Assembly (NCBI GenBank): GCA_964405335.1
Contig: CAYONP010000040.1
Coordinates: 1-47,678, forward strand
Length of the DNA stretch: 47,678 bases
Direction: 5' to 3'
From: CAYONP01 sp964405335
GTDB lineage: Bacteria > Armatimonadota > UBA10988
Shown: positions 41,155 to 47,678 of the stretch, one piece after another
How positions within the stretch are numbered: position 1 is the stretch's first letter
Layout of the letters: each line of letters begins with the position of its first letter
Notes under the pieces: model-generated
The model's input: only the letters and a program-made list of their open reading frames with translations
Told to the model about the DNA's origin: nothing
Database searches by the model: none
Translations under genes and position numbers: made by a program

Positions 41155-41961
41155 GTGGACCTCGCCGAGGCGAGAATCGGCCTGCTCGGGCTCGGCGCCA
41201 TGGGCTCGGCCCTCTGCCGCGGGTGGCTCGGCAGCGGCACGCTACAGCCCGGCCAGCTCTACGGCTTCGACCCGGTGCCCGCCGCCCGCGACAACGCCGC
41301 GCGGCTCGGTCTGACCATCGTCGGCAGCGCCCGCGAACTGTGCGAGCTGTGTGACCTGGTCTGGGTGGTGGTCAAGCCGCCCGACGTGGCCCGGGCGCTC
41401 GAGGCCGCCTTCGCCGGCAGCCGCGCCAAGCCGCTGGTCTGCTCGGTCGCCGCCGGTGTTCCGCTGGTGGCGATTGAAGAACAGGCCCCCGGCCGGCCGT
41501 TGATCCGCGTGATGCCCAACACGCCGGCCCTCGTCGGCGCCGGCGCGAGTGCCTTCGCCCGCGGGCCGGGCGCGACCGCCGAACATGCCGCCGCGGTGAC
41601 CACGCTGCTCGGCGCGGTGGGCACCGTGTGTGAGGTCGCCGAGCCGCTGCTCGACGCGGTGACCGGACTCTCGGGCAGCGGGCCGGCCTATGCCTATGTT
41701 ATCATCGAGGCGCTGGCCGACGGCGGCGTGCGCTGCGGCCTGCCGCGGGCGGTGGCTTACCAGCTCGCGGCGCAGACGCTGCTCGGCGCGGCCAAGATGG
41801 TGCTCGAGACCGGCGAGCATCCCGGCCTGCTCAAAGACCGGGTCAGCTCGCCCGGCGGGACCACCATCGCCGGCCTGGCGGTGCTCGAGCAGGCCGGCTT
41901 GCGCGGCGCTCTGATTGAGGCGGTGACCGCCGCCACCCGGCGGGCCACCGAACTGGCGTGA
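41155..41961 (+). CDS. proC: Pyrroline-5-carboxylate reductase
   Basis: ProC reduces 1-pyrroline-5-carboxylate to proline with NADPH. The 268-residue protein has the NAD(P) motif GLLGLGAMGSALC near 9-21, IRVMPNTPALVGAGASAF in the middle, and the C-terminal dimer domain with SGSGPAYAYVIIEALADGG and the signature SSPGGTTIAGL. The start is GTG 41155, one base after the sepF stop, so coupling is likely. Its presence here follows the usual cluster order. Confidence 0.95.
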   Translation: MDLAEARIGLLGLGAMGSALCRGWLGSGTLQPGQLYGFDPVPAARDNAARLGLTIVGSARELCELCDLVWVVVKPPDVARALEAAFAGSRAKPLVCSVAAGVPLVAIEEQAPGRPLIRVMPNTPALVGAGASAFARGPGATAEHAAAVTTLLGAVGTVCEVAEPLLDAVTGLSGSGPAYAYVIIEALADGGVRCGLPRAVAYQLAAQTLLGAAKMVLETGEHPGLLKDRVSSPGGTTIAGLAVLEQAGLRGALIEAVTAATRRATELA

Positions 41962-41968
41962 GGGAGCC

Positions 41969-42229
41969 ATGGCGATTGCCAGCCTGTGCTCGGCGGTGTG
42001 GTACCTGTGGCGGCTCTACCGCCTGGTGCTGCTCGTCCGCGTGGTCGCTGGTTGGCTCGACACGCCGCTCGAACGCACGGCCATCGGCCGGGTCATCCTC
42101 CTGATCACCGAGCCGGCGTTGGCGCCGATTCGGCGCCTCGTGCCGCCCGAGCGGACCTCTGGCCTTGACCTCTCGCCGCTGCTGCTCGGCATCGCGGGCG
42201 AGGTGCTGCTTCGCCTGCTCTGCTTCTAA
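41969..42229 (+). CDS. yggT: YggT-family membrane protein
   Basis: The 86-residue protein has two hydrophobic segments (about 5-28 and 68-85) around a central basic PALAPIRRLVPP motif, typical of YggT/YlmG ('P.l.p.R...p'). YggT proteins associate with division and membrane organisation. GGGAG lies just before ATG 41969. It lies seven bases after proC and completes the yggS-sepF-proC-yggT cluster. Confidence 0.93.
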   Translation: MAIASLCSAVWYLWRLYRLVLLVRVVAGWLDTPLERTAIGRVILLITEPALAPIRRLVPPERTSGLDLSPLLLGIAGEVLLRLLCF

Positions 42230-42252
42230 CACCCGCGGCGATGGAGACCGTG

Positions 42253-43404
42253 ATGCGATCGCGACACCTGGTCTGGTTGCTGGCTCTCGCCCTGCTGCCG
42301 GCTAAGGCGCAGGACAACCGCCACCTCGCCCCTCGCGTGGCGGTGGCCGACTTCATCGTCACCAGCGCGGCCGAACGCTACTGGCTCGGCTACCTCTACA
42401 GCGAGGTGCTGGCCAGGCGGCTGATGCGCTGCAGCGGCCTGGTCGTGGTCGAGCCGGTCGAGGTGCGCTCGCGCCAGGCCGGCGTCGCCGCGCGCGACTT
42501 GGATGCGCTCGGCCTGCAGTGCCTGCAGACGGCCGAGGCGCTCGACCTGCCCTGGGTGGTCAGCGGCCAGCTCGAAGACCGGGGCGAGACCGTCGTGGTC
42601 ACCTTCCTGGTCGCCTCGCGCGCGGGGGGCAAGTACTGGGCCGACCAGTCGATGGAAGTACCCCTGAGCGAGCTGTACCGGCCGCAATCCGAGCTGTTTC
42701 TCGAGCGGTTTCTGCGCGACATGGGCGTGCGCAGCCTGCCCAAGGGCGAGTGGGCTATCGTCTACGACTACGACCCGGGCCTGGCGCTCGACGTGGCCGA
42801 GCTGGTCGGCGAGGGCTGGCGCGCCTATGCGCCCGACGCGCCGGAACGGGCGATCGAGCTGTGGAAGCAGGCCGTGCTGCGCGACCCGGAGTGCTACCTG
42901 GCCGAGGAGGCCATCGCCCTCGCCTCGTATCAGTACCGCCGGGCTCTGCTCGAGCGCAGTCGCCAGCTCTATGAGAAGCTGGTCGCCGAAGACCCGACCA
43001 ACGCCCACAACCACTTTCGGCTGGCCGAGGTGCTGAGCGACGGCGGTGACTGGACTCGCGCCGTGCAGGAGTACCGCGGCGCCGTCGAGCTCCGGCCGGC
43101 CTTCCTCGAAGCGCGGCTCGGGCTCGGGCGGGCCTACCTCGAGACCGGCAACGCGCAATGGGCCGAGGTCGAGTTCCGCACCGTGCTCGAGCAGGACGAG
43201 AACAACTACAAAGCGATGCAGAACCTGGCCGTCGCGCTGTTCCGCCGCGGCCGGCTGCCCGACGCGATCGACACCTGGCGGGCCATCCTTGCCGTCTATC
43301 CCGGCGATCCAATCGCGCAGCGCAATCTCGAGCGCCACCAGCGCGACATTCAGCCCACCGAGGGTGCCACCATCCCAGGTCCGACGCCAAACTTGGTGGA
43401 ATGA
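42253..43404 (+). CDS. Secreted/periplasmic TPR-repeat protein
   Basis: The 383-residue protein starts with a signal peptide (MRSRHLVWLLALALLPAKAQ). A first domain (about 25-175; VAVADFIVTSAAERYWLGY, LPWVVSGQLEDRGETVVV) resembles the FlgO/TolB-N-like domain that precedes TPRs in similar proteins. From about 190 there are four to five TPR units (e.g. FLEARLGLGRAYLETGNAQWA, KAMQNLAVALFRRGRLPDA). ATG 42253 has GGAG six bases upstream and is preferred over ATG 42241. It overlaps the next gene as ATGA and probably scaffolds an envelope complex with it. Confidence 0.8.
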   Translation: MRSRHLVWLLALALLPAKAQDNRHLAPRVAVADFIVTSAAERYWLGYLYSEVLARRLMRCSGLVVVEPVEVRSRQAGVAARDLDALGLQCLQTAEALDLPWVVSGQLEDRGETVVVTFLVASRAGGKYWADQSMEVPLSELYRPQSELFLERFLRDMGVRSLPKGEWAIVYDYDPGLALDVAELVGEGWRAYAPDAPERAIELWKQAVLRDPECYLAEEAIALASYQYRRALLERSRQLYEKLVAEDPTNAHNHFRLAEVLSDGGDWTRAVQEYRGAVELRPAFLEARLGLGRAYLETGNAQWAEVEFRTVLEQDENNYKAMQNLAVALFRRGRLPDAIDTWRAILAVYPGDPIAQRNLERHQRDIQPTEGATIPGPTPNLVE

Positions 43405-44144
43405 ACCAGCTCGATTGGTTCCGCGGACCGGCCATCATCACCGCCGCCCGGCTCTGGTGGCGGCTGCGCCGGGTCATTCTGGCCCCCATTGCCGCGGCGC
43501 TGCTGCTCGCCGGACCGGGCTATGCCTGGGCGCGCGCCGCGCCCGACCAGCTCGCCTCCGAGCTGTGCATCCTGCTGCTCACCCTCGCCGGAAGCTGGCT
43601 CGGTGCCGGCTGGACCGGCGCCCTGGCGCGCGAACTGGCCGCCGGACGCGAGCCCACCGTCGCCGCAGGCTGGGCCGCGCTGCGGCGCGCCGGACCGGGC
43701 TTCTGGGCCGCGTTTGCCGCCCGCACGCTGCTGGTCTACCTGCCGTTCGTGCCGATTGTCTGGCTGCAATCGGTCACGCCGGCAGAGCTCGAGGTCGGCC
43801 AGCCCAACTACCTGCCGTTGGCGATGCTGCTGCTGATCCCCCTCAGCGCCAACCTGGGCGCGCTGTTCGCGCTCGGCGCGCCGGTGGCGGCAACCGACGC
43901 CGGCGGCGCCCGGGCGGTGCTCGAGCGCGCGCGGCGGCTGGGTGACCAGTCGTTCCTCGCCCTGCTGACCCAGGGCGGGCTGCTGCTCGCCGTCGCGTTC
44001 GTCGGCTCGATTGCCGTGCCGGCGGTCGGTTTCTACCCGAACCACCTGCTCGGCTCGCTGCTCTGGTGTATGTTGGCGGTCTGCCAGCTCCGCGCCGAGC
44101 ATGCGGTCGCCCGCGCGGAGGCCAGACCGACGCCGGGCGGTTGA
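43401..44144 (+). CDS. Multi-pass membrane protein, hypothetical
   Basis: The 247-residue protein has about five hydrophobic segments (near 27-45, 52-72, 105-125, 140-160 and 195-235) and Ala/Leu/Gly-rich composition. It opens MNQLDWFRGPAIITAARLWW. The start overlaps the TPR stop (ATGA), implying coupled synthesis. No transporter or enzyme motif is visible; the pairing with a TPR protein suggests a membrane partner of it. Confidence 0.7.
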   Translation: MNQLDWFRGPAIITAARLWWRLRRVILAPIAAALLLAGPGYAWARAAPDQLASELCILLLTLAGSWLGAGWTGALARELAAGREPTVAAGWAALRRAGPGFWAAFAARTLLVYLPFVPIVWLQSVTPAELEVGQPNYLPLAMLLLIPLSANLGALFALGAPVAATDAGGARAVLERARRLGDQSFLALLTQGGLLLAVAFVGSIAVPAVGFYPNHLLGSLLWCMLAVCQLRAEHAVARAEARPTPGG

Positions 44145-44155
44145 CCCGGCGATCT

Positions 44156-44239
44156 CGGCGCATTGCGATGCGCCGCTACATCCGTCGTCAGCGGGTCTTT
44201 CGGCGCATTGCGATGCGCCGCTACATCCGTCGTCAGCGG
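44156..44239 (+). repeat. 45-bp tandem repeat with an internal palindrome (two copies)
   Basis: Two identical 39-bp copies start at 44156 and 44201 (CGGCGCATTGCGATGCGCCG, then CTACATCCGTCGTCAGCGG). Each has a perfect 8-bp hairpin CGGCGCAT/ATGCGCCG. They lie between the convergent membrane-protein and prepilin genes and may act as terminators or REP-like elements. Confidence 0.85.
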
Positions 44240-44255
44240 ACCGTTGCCGCTGGGC

Positions 44256-44759
44256 TCACATCCCGATGAACTTGACGTGGCCGTCGAGCCAGAGCGCGTT
44301 CTTGCCGCCGTTGTCGGTCTTGCCCTTGTGCCAGCTCTCGGCGTCGAGCATGCAGGGCACCTGACTCAGGTCCTGGCCGAAGAACTCGGTTCGGGTGATG
44401 CGCAGGCCGTTGAACAGCTCGACCCAGCCGTAGCTCGAGCCTTCCTGCTCGAAGACGGCGACATCGTTCGGACAGGCATAGACCTGCTGGCTCTTGGTGT
44501 ACGGCCAGAGCACGTCGGGCATGCGCGGCAGGTCGGGCGTGACCGTCGGCTTGGCCGCCATGGTCGGCAGCTTCTGGTCGTGATCGCTAACGTACAGCAG
44601 CAGCGCCACGCCGAGCTGCCGCAGGTTGCTCGCGCACGAGGCCTTGCGCGCCTGCTCACGAGCCTTGGCAAAGACCGGGAAGAGCATAGCCGTCAGGATA
44701 CCGATGATAGCGATGACGGTCAGCAACTCAATCAGGGTGAACCCGGGTCGAGTCTTCAT
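44256..44759 (-). CDS. Type IV prepilin-like protein (H-X9-DG class)
   Basis: Pseudopilin/pilin with the cleavage site MKTRPG|FTLIELLTVIAI, so prepilin peptidase removes six residues and methylates Phe. A hydrophobic N-terminal helix is followed by LFPVFAKAREQARKASCASN, characteristic of Armatimonadota-type prepilins. The C-terminus NALWLDGHVKFIGM is the DG-H-type end of the DUF1559-like family. The 167 residues are in the usual size range. It sits six bases after the STN-domain gene, so both may serve a type IV pilus or type II-like system. Confidence 0.9.
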   Translation of the reverse strand: MKTRPGFTLIELLTVIAIIGILTAMLFPVFAKAREQARKASCASNLRQLGVALLLYVSDHDQKLPTMAAKPTVTPDLPRMPDVLWPYTKSQQVYACPNDVAVFEQEGSSYGWVELFNGLRITRTEFFGQDLSQVPCMLDAESWHKGKTDNGGKNALWLDGHVKFIGM

Positions 44760-44765
44760 GGCCGG

Positions 44766-45635
44766 CTACCGCAGCGCGCCGAAGGCGCGGACAATCGGCC
44801 CCAGCTCGGCCTGATCCTGGGCGTTGAAGGTGGCGAAGCGCTGGATGCCGTAGCCGATCAGCGGCCCGACCTTGGCCCGGAACTGCGCCCGCATCGCCGG
44901 GTCGCCGCCGCGCAGGCGCGCGCCGAAGCCCTCGATGGCGCCGCTGACTCGACTGACCAGCTCGCGCCGCTGCTCGGGCGGGAACGAGTGGTAGCGATCG
45001 AGCAGCGCGCCCAGACCGCTGTCGATCATCTGCTTCTGCTGGTCCTCGGGGAGCTGTAGAAACTGGTCGAGCAGCCGCATCACTTCGTCGACCTCGATGG
45101 GCACAATCTCCCAGCCGTAGGTCCAGCGGCAGTCGGCCACCTCGGCCAGCCGGTCGAGCACTTGGGGCAGCGGCATCTCGATCACCGCCAGGCCGACCGG
45201 CAGCTCGCCGACGGCCTCGGTGCAGACCACCCGCGTCTCGGCCGCGCCGGCGAGCGCCGCGACGGCGTCGGCCAGCTTGGTCTCGGCGGCGACGGTCAGG
45301 TCGACCGACTGCTCGACCAGGTCGAGCGGCAGCTCCGCCTCGCCGCGCAGCTCGTCGTCGGTGCAGAAGACGATCGCCGGCCGGGGCCGGGCGGTGGCCA
45401 GGCCGGCAAGCAAGTAGATTGCCCGCTCGCGCTCGACCTCGAGATGCAGCGTCAGGCTGCCCTGTACCGCCTCGTCGACGACGATGACCGTCTCGAGCTG
45501 TTCGGCCAGCGTGGCCATCGCATCAGCGACGGCGACATTGTCGAAGGCGAGGGCGATCTTCTCGACCGGCGGCGCCTCGGCGGCGGCGAGCGCGACGGCC
45601 AGCAACAGGGCCGCGGTTGCCCCACGAAGACTCAT
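44766..45635 (-). CDS. Secreted protein with secretin-N/STN-like domain
   Basis: The 289-residue protein begins with a signal peptide (MSLRGATAALLLAVALAAAEAPP). Residues of about 25-80 read KIALAFDNVAVADAMATLAEQ and TVIVVDEAVQGSLTLHLE, typical of an STN/secretin short domain; a second similar repeat may follow near 100-160. The rest is helical (EDQQKQMIDSGLGALLDRY) and unfamiliar. No secretin channel domain is present, so it is an accessory protein rather than a secretin. GGGAG precedes ATG 45635. The prepilin gene follows six bases downstream. Confidence 0.8.
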   Translation of the reverse strand: MSLRGATAALLLAVALAAAEAPPVEKIALAFDNVAVADAMATLAEQLETVIVVDEAVQGSLTLHLEVERERAIYLLAGLATARPRPAIVFCTDDELRGEAELPLDLVEQSVDLTVAAETKLADAVAALAGAAETRVVCTEAVGELPVGLAVIEMPLPQVLDRLAEVADCRWTYGWEIVPIEVDEVMRLLDQFLQLPEDQQKQMIDSGLGALLDRYHSFPPEQRRELVSRVSGAIEGFGARLRGGDPAMRAQFRAKVGPLIGYGIQRFATFNAQDQAELGPIVRAFGALR

Positions 45636-45676
45636 GACCCACTCCCGCGCAACCGGATACCCCGGCGCGTTGCCCC

Positions 45677-45705
45677 AGGATACCCAACCCACGGACGCCG
45701 CGCAA
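45677..45705 (-). promoter_or_regulatory. Candidate promoter for the STN/prepilin genes
   Basis: TTGCGC (45705-45700), 17-bp spacer, TATCCT (45682-45677). A start near 45670 gives a leader of about 35 nt. The boxes are imperfect. Confidence 0.4.
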
Positions 45706-45722
45706 GTGGCGCGGGCAATCGC

Positions 45723-45751
45723 TTGCACGTCGGGCGGACGCGTGGTAGAAG
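45723..45751 (+). promoter_or_regulatory. Candidate promoter for the coiled-coil/TrpB genes
   Basis: TTGCAC (45723-45728), 17-bp spacer, TAGAAG (45746-45751), divergent from the STN promoter. The -10 box is weak. Confidence 0.3.
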
Positions 45752-45793
45752 ATGGATCCGTCGGCCGGGTCCTCGGCCGCACGGGAGGTTCTG

Positions 45794-46234
45794 GTGGCCG
45801 AGCGGATGCGGCGGCTGTGGGGCGTGGTCTGGTCCTTGCTCAGCCGCCTCGCTCGGTGGGTGGCCCGGCTGGTGGTCCTGCTCGGTCACAGCGTGCGCAA
45901 GCAGGGCCGGCTGTGGTCGGTCTCGCGTGAGGCGCGGACGGCCGAACGGCGGCGCGACGAGGTGCTCGAGAACCTCGGCAAGATGGTCTACCTGCTGTAC
46001 AAGCGGAACCTCGTGCGCAATGCCGACCTGCTGGCCGAGTGCGAGAAGATCGTCGCCCTCGATGCCGAGCTCGACACGCTGACCAGCCGCGCCGAGGAGG
46101 TCCGCTCGGTCGCTCCGCCAGCGCCGCGCGGCAAGCCCGTTGCACAGGTGGCCGCCGTGCCGCTGGAGGCCGAGCGGATGGGTGCGGCCGCGCCGCTGCT
46201 CGAGGAGTCATCCAGCGCGCTGGGAGACTCCTGA
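45794..46234 (+). CDS. Hypothetical protein with N-terminal amphipathic/membrane helix and coiled coil
   Basis: From GTG 45794 (GGGAGG five bases upstream) the 146-residue protein starts MAERMRRLWGVVWSLLSRLA then RWVARLVVLLGHSVRKQG, an amphipathic or membrane-inserting helix. A helical segment (about 45-90; RDEVLENLGKMVYLLYKRNL) is likely coiled coil. The C-terminus is Ala/Pro-rich and disordered. Not recognised. It precedes trpB by 2 bp and may be co-transcribed. Confidence 0.6.
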   Translation: MAERMRRLWGVVWSLLSRLARWVARLVVLLGHSVRKQGRLWSVSREARTAERRRDEVLENLGKMVYLLYKRNLVRNADLLAECEKIVALDAELDTLTSRAEEVRSVAPPAPRGKPVAQVAAVPLEAERMGAAAPLLEESSSALGDS

Positions 46235-46236
46235 CC

Positions 46237-47595
46237 ATGGCCGAGCGACACCGCTTCCTGCTCCGCGAAGACGAGATTCCGACCGCCTGGTTCAACCTCA
46301 AGCCACACCTCAAGTGGCTGCCCGACCCGCCGCTGCACCCGGCCACCGGCCAGCCGATCGGGCCTGACGACCTGGCCGCGCTGTTCCCCATGGCGCTGAT
46401 CCTCCAGGAGGTCAGCCAGGAGCCGTGGCTCGACATCCCCGGCGAGGTGCTCGACATCTACCGCATCTGGCGGCCCTCGCCGCTGACCCGCGCCACCGGG
46501 CTCGAGGCCGAGCTCGACACGCCGGCGCAGATCTACTTCAAGTACGAGGGGGTCAGCCCGACCGGCTCGCACAAGCCGAACACCGCCGTGGCGCAGGCCT
46601 ACTACAACAAGGCCGAGGGGCGCATGAGGCTGACCACCGAGACCGGCGCCGGCCAGTGGGGCAGCTCGCTGGCCATGGCCGCCGCGCACTTCGGCCAGAC
46701 CTGTGATGTCTGGATGGTCAGGTGCTCGTACGAGGCCAAACCCGGCCGGCGCACGTTGATGCGCAGCTTCGGCGCCTCGGTGCGGCCCAGCCCGTCGCCC
46801 GAGACCGACTCCGGCCGGGCCATCCTGGCCGCCGACCCGGACTGCCCCGGCAGCCTCGGCATCGCCATCAGCGAGGCGGTCGAGGCGGCGGCGAAGGACC
46901 CCGGCGCGAGCTACTCGCTCGGCTCGGTGCTCGACCATGTGCTGTTGCACCAGACCATCGTCGGGCTCGAGACGCAGAAGCAGCTCGAACTCGCCGGCGT
47001 CGAGCCCGACGTGCTGCTCGGCTGCATCGGCGGCGGCAGCAACTTCGGCGGGTTCTTCTTCCCGTTTGTGCCGACCAAACTGAACGAGCGGCCCGGCCTG
47101 CGCTTCGTCGCCTGCGAGCCGGCCGCCTGCCCGACGGTGACCCGCGGCCGGTATGCCTACGATTTCGGCGACACCGCCGGCATGGCGCCGATGGTCAAGA
47201 TGCACACCCTCGGCCGCGAGTTCGTCCCGCCGCCGGTGCACGCCGGCGGGCTGCGCTACCACGGCATGGCGCCGTTGATCTCCGCGTGCGCCGAGCAGGG
47301 GCTGATGGAGGCGGTCTCCTTCCACCAGCGCGAGTGCTTCGAGGCGGCGCTGCAGTTCGCCCGCTGCGAGGGGATCCTGCCGGCGCCCGAGTCGTCGCAC
47401 GCGATTCGCGGCGCGATTGTCGAGGCGCTGGCCGCGCGCGAGGCGGGCGAGAGCCGGGTGATCGTGTTCAACCTGTCGGGTCACGGCTACTTCGACACGA
47501 GCAGCTACGACGCCTATCTCGGCGGGCAGCTCGAGGACTATGAGTACCCGGCGGAGGCCATCGCCCGGGCGATGGCACACCTGCCAGCGGTCTAG
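46237..47595 (+). CDS. trpB: Tryptophan synthase beta chain, TrpB2-like
   Basis: PLP enzyme that makes tryptophan from indole and serine. The 452-residue protein is of the TrpB2 length (longer than about 400-residue TrpB1). The PLP lysine is Lys113 in GVSPTGSHKPNTA; TTETGAGQWGSSLAM and CIGGGSNFGGFF (phosphate-binding loop) also match. The N-terminal extension FLLREDEIPTAWFNLKPHL is a TrpB2 feature. No trpA or other trp gene is adjacent. TrpB2 proteins can work without TrpA, salvaging indole. ATG 46237, with GGGAG ten bases upstream, is preferred over the longer frame that reads into the preceding gene. Confidence 0.9.
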   Translation: MAERHRFLLREDEIPTAWFNLKPHLKWLPDPPLHPATGQPIGPDDLAALFPMALILQEVSQEPWLDIPGEVLDIYRIWRPSPLTRATGLEAELDTPAQIYFKYEGVSPTGSHKPNTAVAQAYYNKAEGRMRLTTETGAGQWGSSLAMAAAHFGQTCDVWMVRCSYEAKPGRRTLMRSFGASVRPSPSPETDSGRAILAADPDCPGSLGIAISEAVEAAAKDPGASYSLGSVLDHVLLHQTIVGLETQKQLELAGVEPDVLLGCIGGGSNFGGFFFPFVPTKLNERPGLRFVACEPAACPTVTRGRYAYDFGDTAGMAPMVKMHTLGREFVPPPVHAGGLRYHGMAPLISACAEQGLMEAVSFHQRECFEAALQFARCEGILPAPESSHAIRGAIVEALAAREAGESRVIVFNLSGHGYFDTSSYDAYLGGQLEDYEYPAEAIARAMAHLPAV

Positions 47596-47644
47596 ACCAC
47601 CGGTCACCGACGAGACCGCGCCGCGGGGCGAGGAGGTAAGAGGT

Positions 47645-47678
47645 ATGTGCAAGTACATCTTCATCACCGGCGGCGTGG
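47645..47678 (+). CDS. pyrG: CTP synthase, first codons (cut by window edge)
   Basis: ATG 47645, with GAGGAGG upstream, begins MCKYIFITGGV, matching the universal CTP synthase start 'KYIF(V/I)TGGV(V)SSLGKG'. Only 11 residues are visible, so the call rests on this short but highly conserved motif. CTP synthase converts UTP to CTP with glutamine. Confidence 0.7.
   Translation, partial: MCKYIFITGGV

Overview
This is a high-GC bacterial chromosome segment. It contains two runs of exactly 100 Ns (22270-22369 and 29700-29799), so it is a scaffolded draft assembly, probably a metagenome-assembled genome. My best guess for the organism is Armatimonadota or a close relative in the Terrabacteria. Two things point there: the prepilin at 44256-44759 has the 'FPVFAKAREQARK...CASNL' style N-terminus I associate with that phylum, and the yggS-sepF-proC-yggT cluster at 39923-42229 is usual in SepF-using bacteria. 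This is inference, not a measured placement. No transposase, integrase, phage gene or CRISPR array was seen.

Layout. 1-4914 (minus strand): a protein quality-control run, tig-clpP-clpX-lon (lon cut by the window edge), preceded by tRNA-Leu and tRNA-Gly with their own strong promoter and terminator. 5160-7332: an accessory block with a KAP-family P-loop NTPase overlapping an LRR protein, a 65-codon ORF under a sigma-54-like promoter, and a divergent 55-residue membrane peptide. 7390-13341: a 5.7 kb segment (Gfo/Idh dehydrogenase, HicA/HicB, a lone E1-beta subunit, a DUF5060-type glycoside hydrolase) bracketed by two inverted copies of a 143-bp repeat. 13419-19796: TetR regulator with a likely operator, a 44-residue coupled peptide, a beta-propeller/hydrolase fusion, a GT2 glycosyltransferase, an SGDEF/zinc-ribbon protein, and two gene remnants.

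19986-27503: a large secreted protein of unknown function, a 96-bp tandem repeat broken by an assembly gap, a sugar-catabolism pair (Gfo/Idh plus isomerase), the CstA transporter and an aldo/keto reductase. 27568-36151 (minus strand): an ABC exporter with a PqqD-like protein, then LarA-like, nucleoside hydrolase, D-serine dehydratase-like, amidohydrolase and TauE genes. These suggest catabolism and export of small metabolites. 36211-39587: a membrane subtilase, two very small genes sharing a motif, and a GT4 glycosyltransferase. 39923-47678: the yggS-sepF-proC-yggT cell-division cluster, a TPR protein and a membrane protein, a prepilin with an STN-domain protein, a TrpB2-type tryptophan synthase beta chain and the first codons of pyrG.

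The gaps between genes are rich in short palindromic or tandem repeats of several families: an 18-nt palindrome in four copies, and units of 96, 74 and 45 bp. The most system-like unexplained pieces are the KAP-LRR pair with its small upstream gene, and the subtilase with its motif-sharing peptides.
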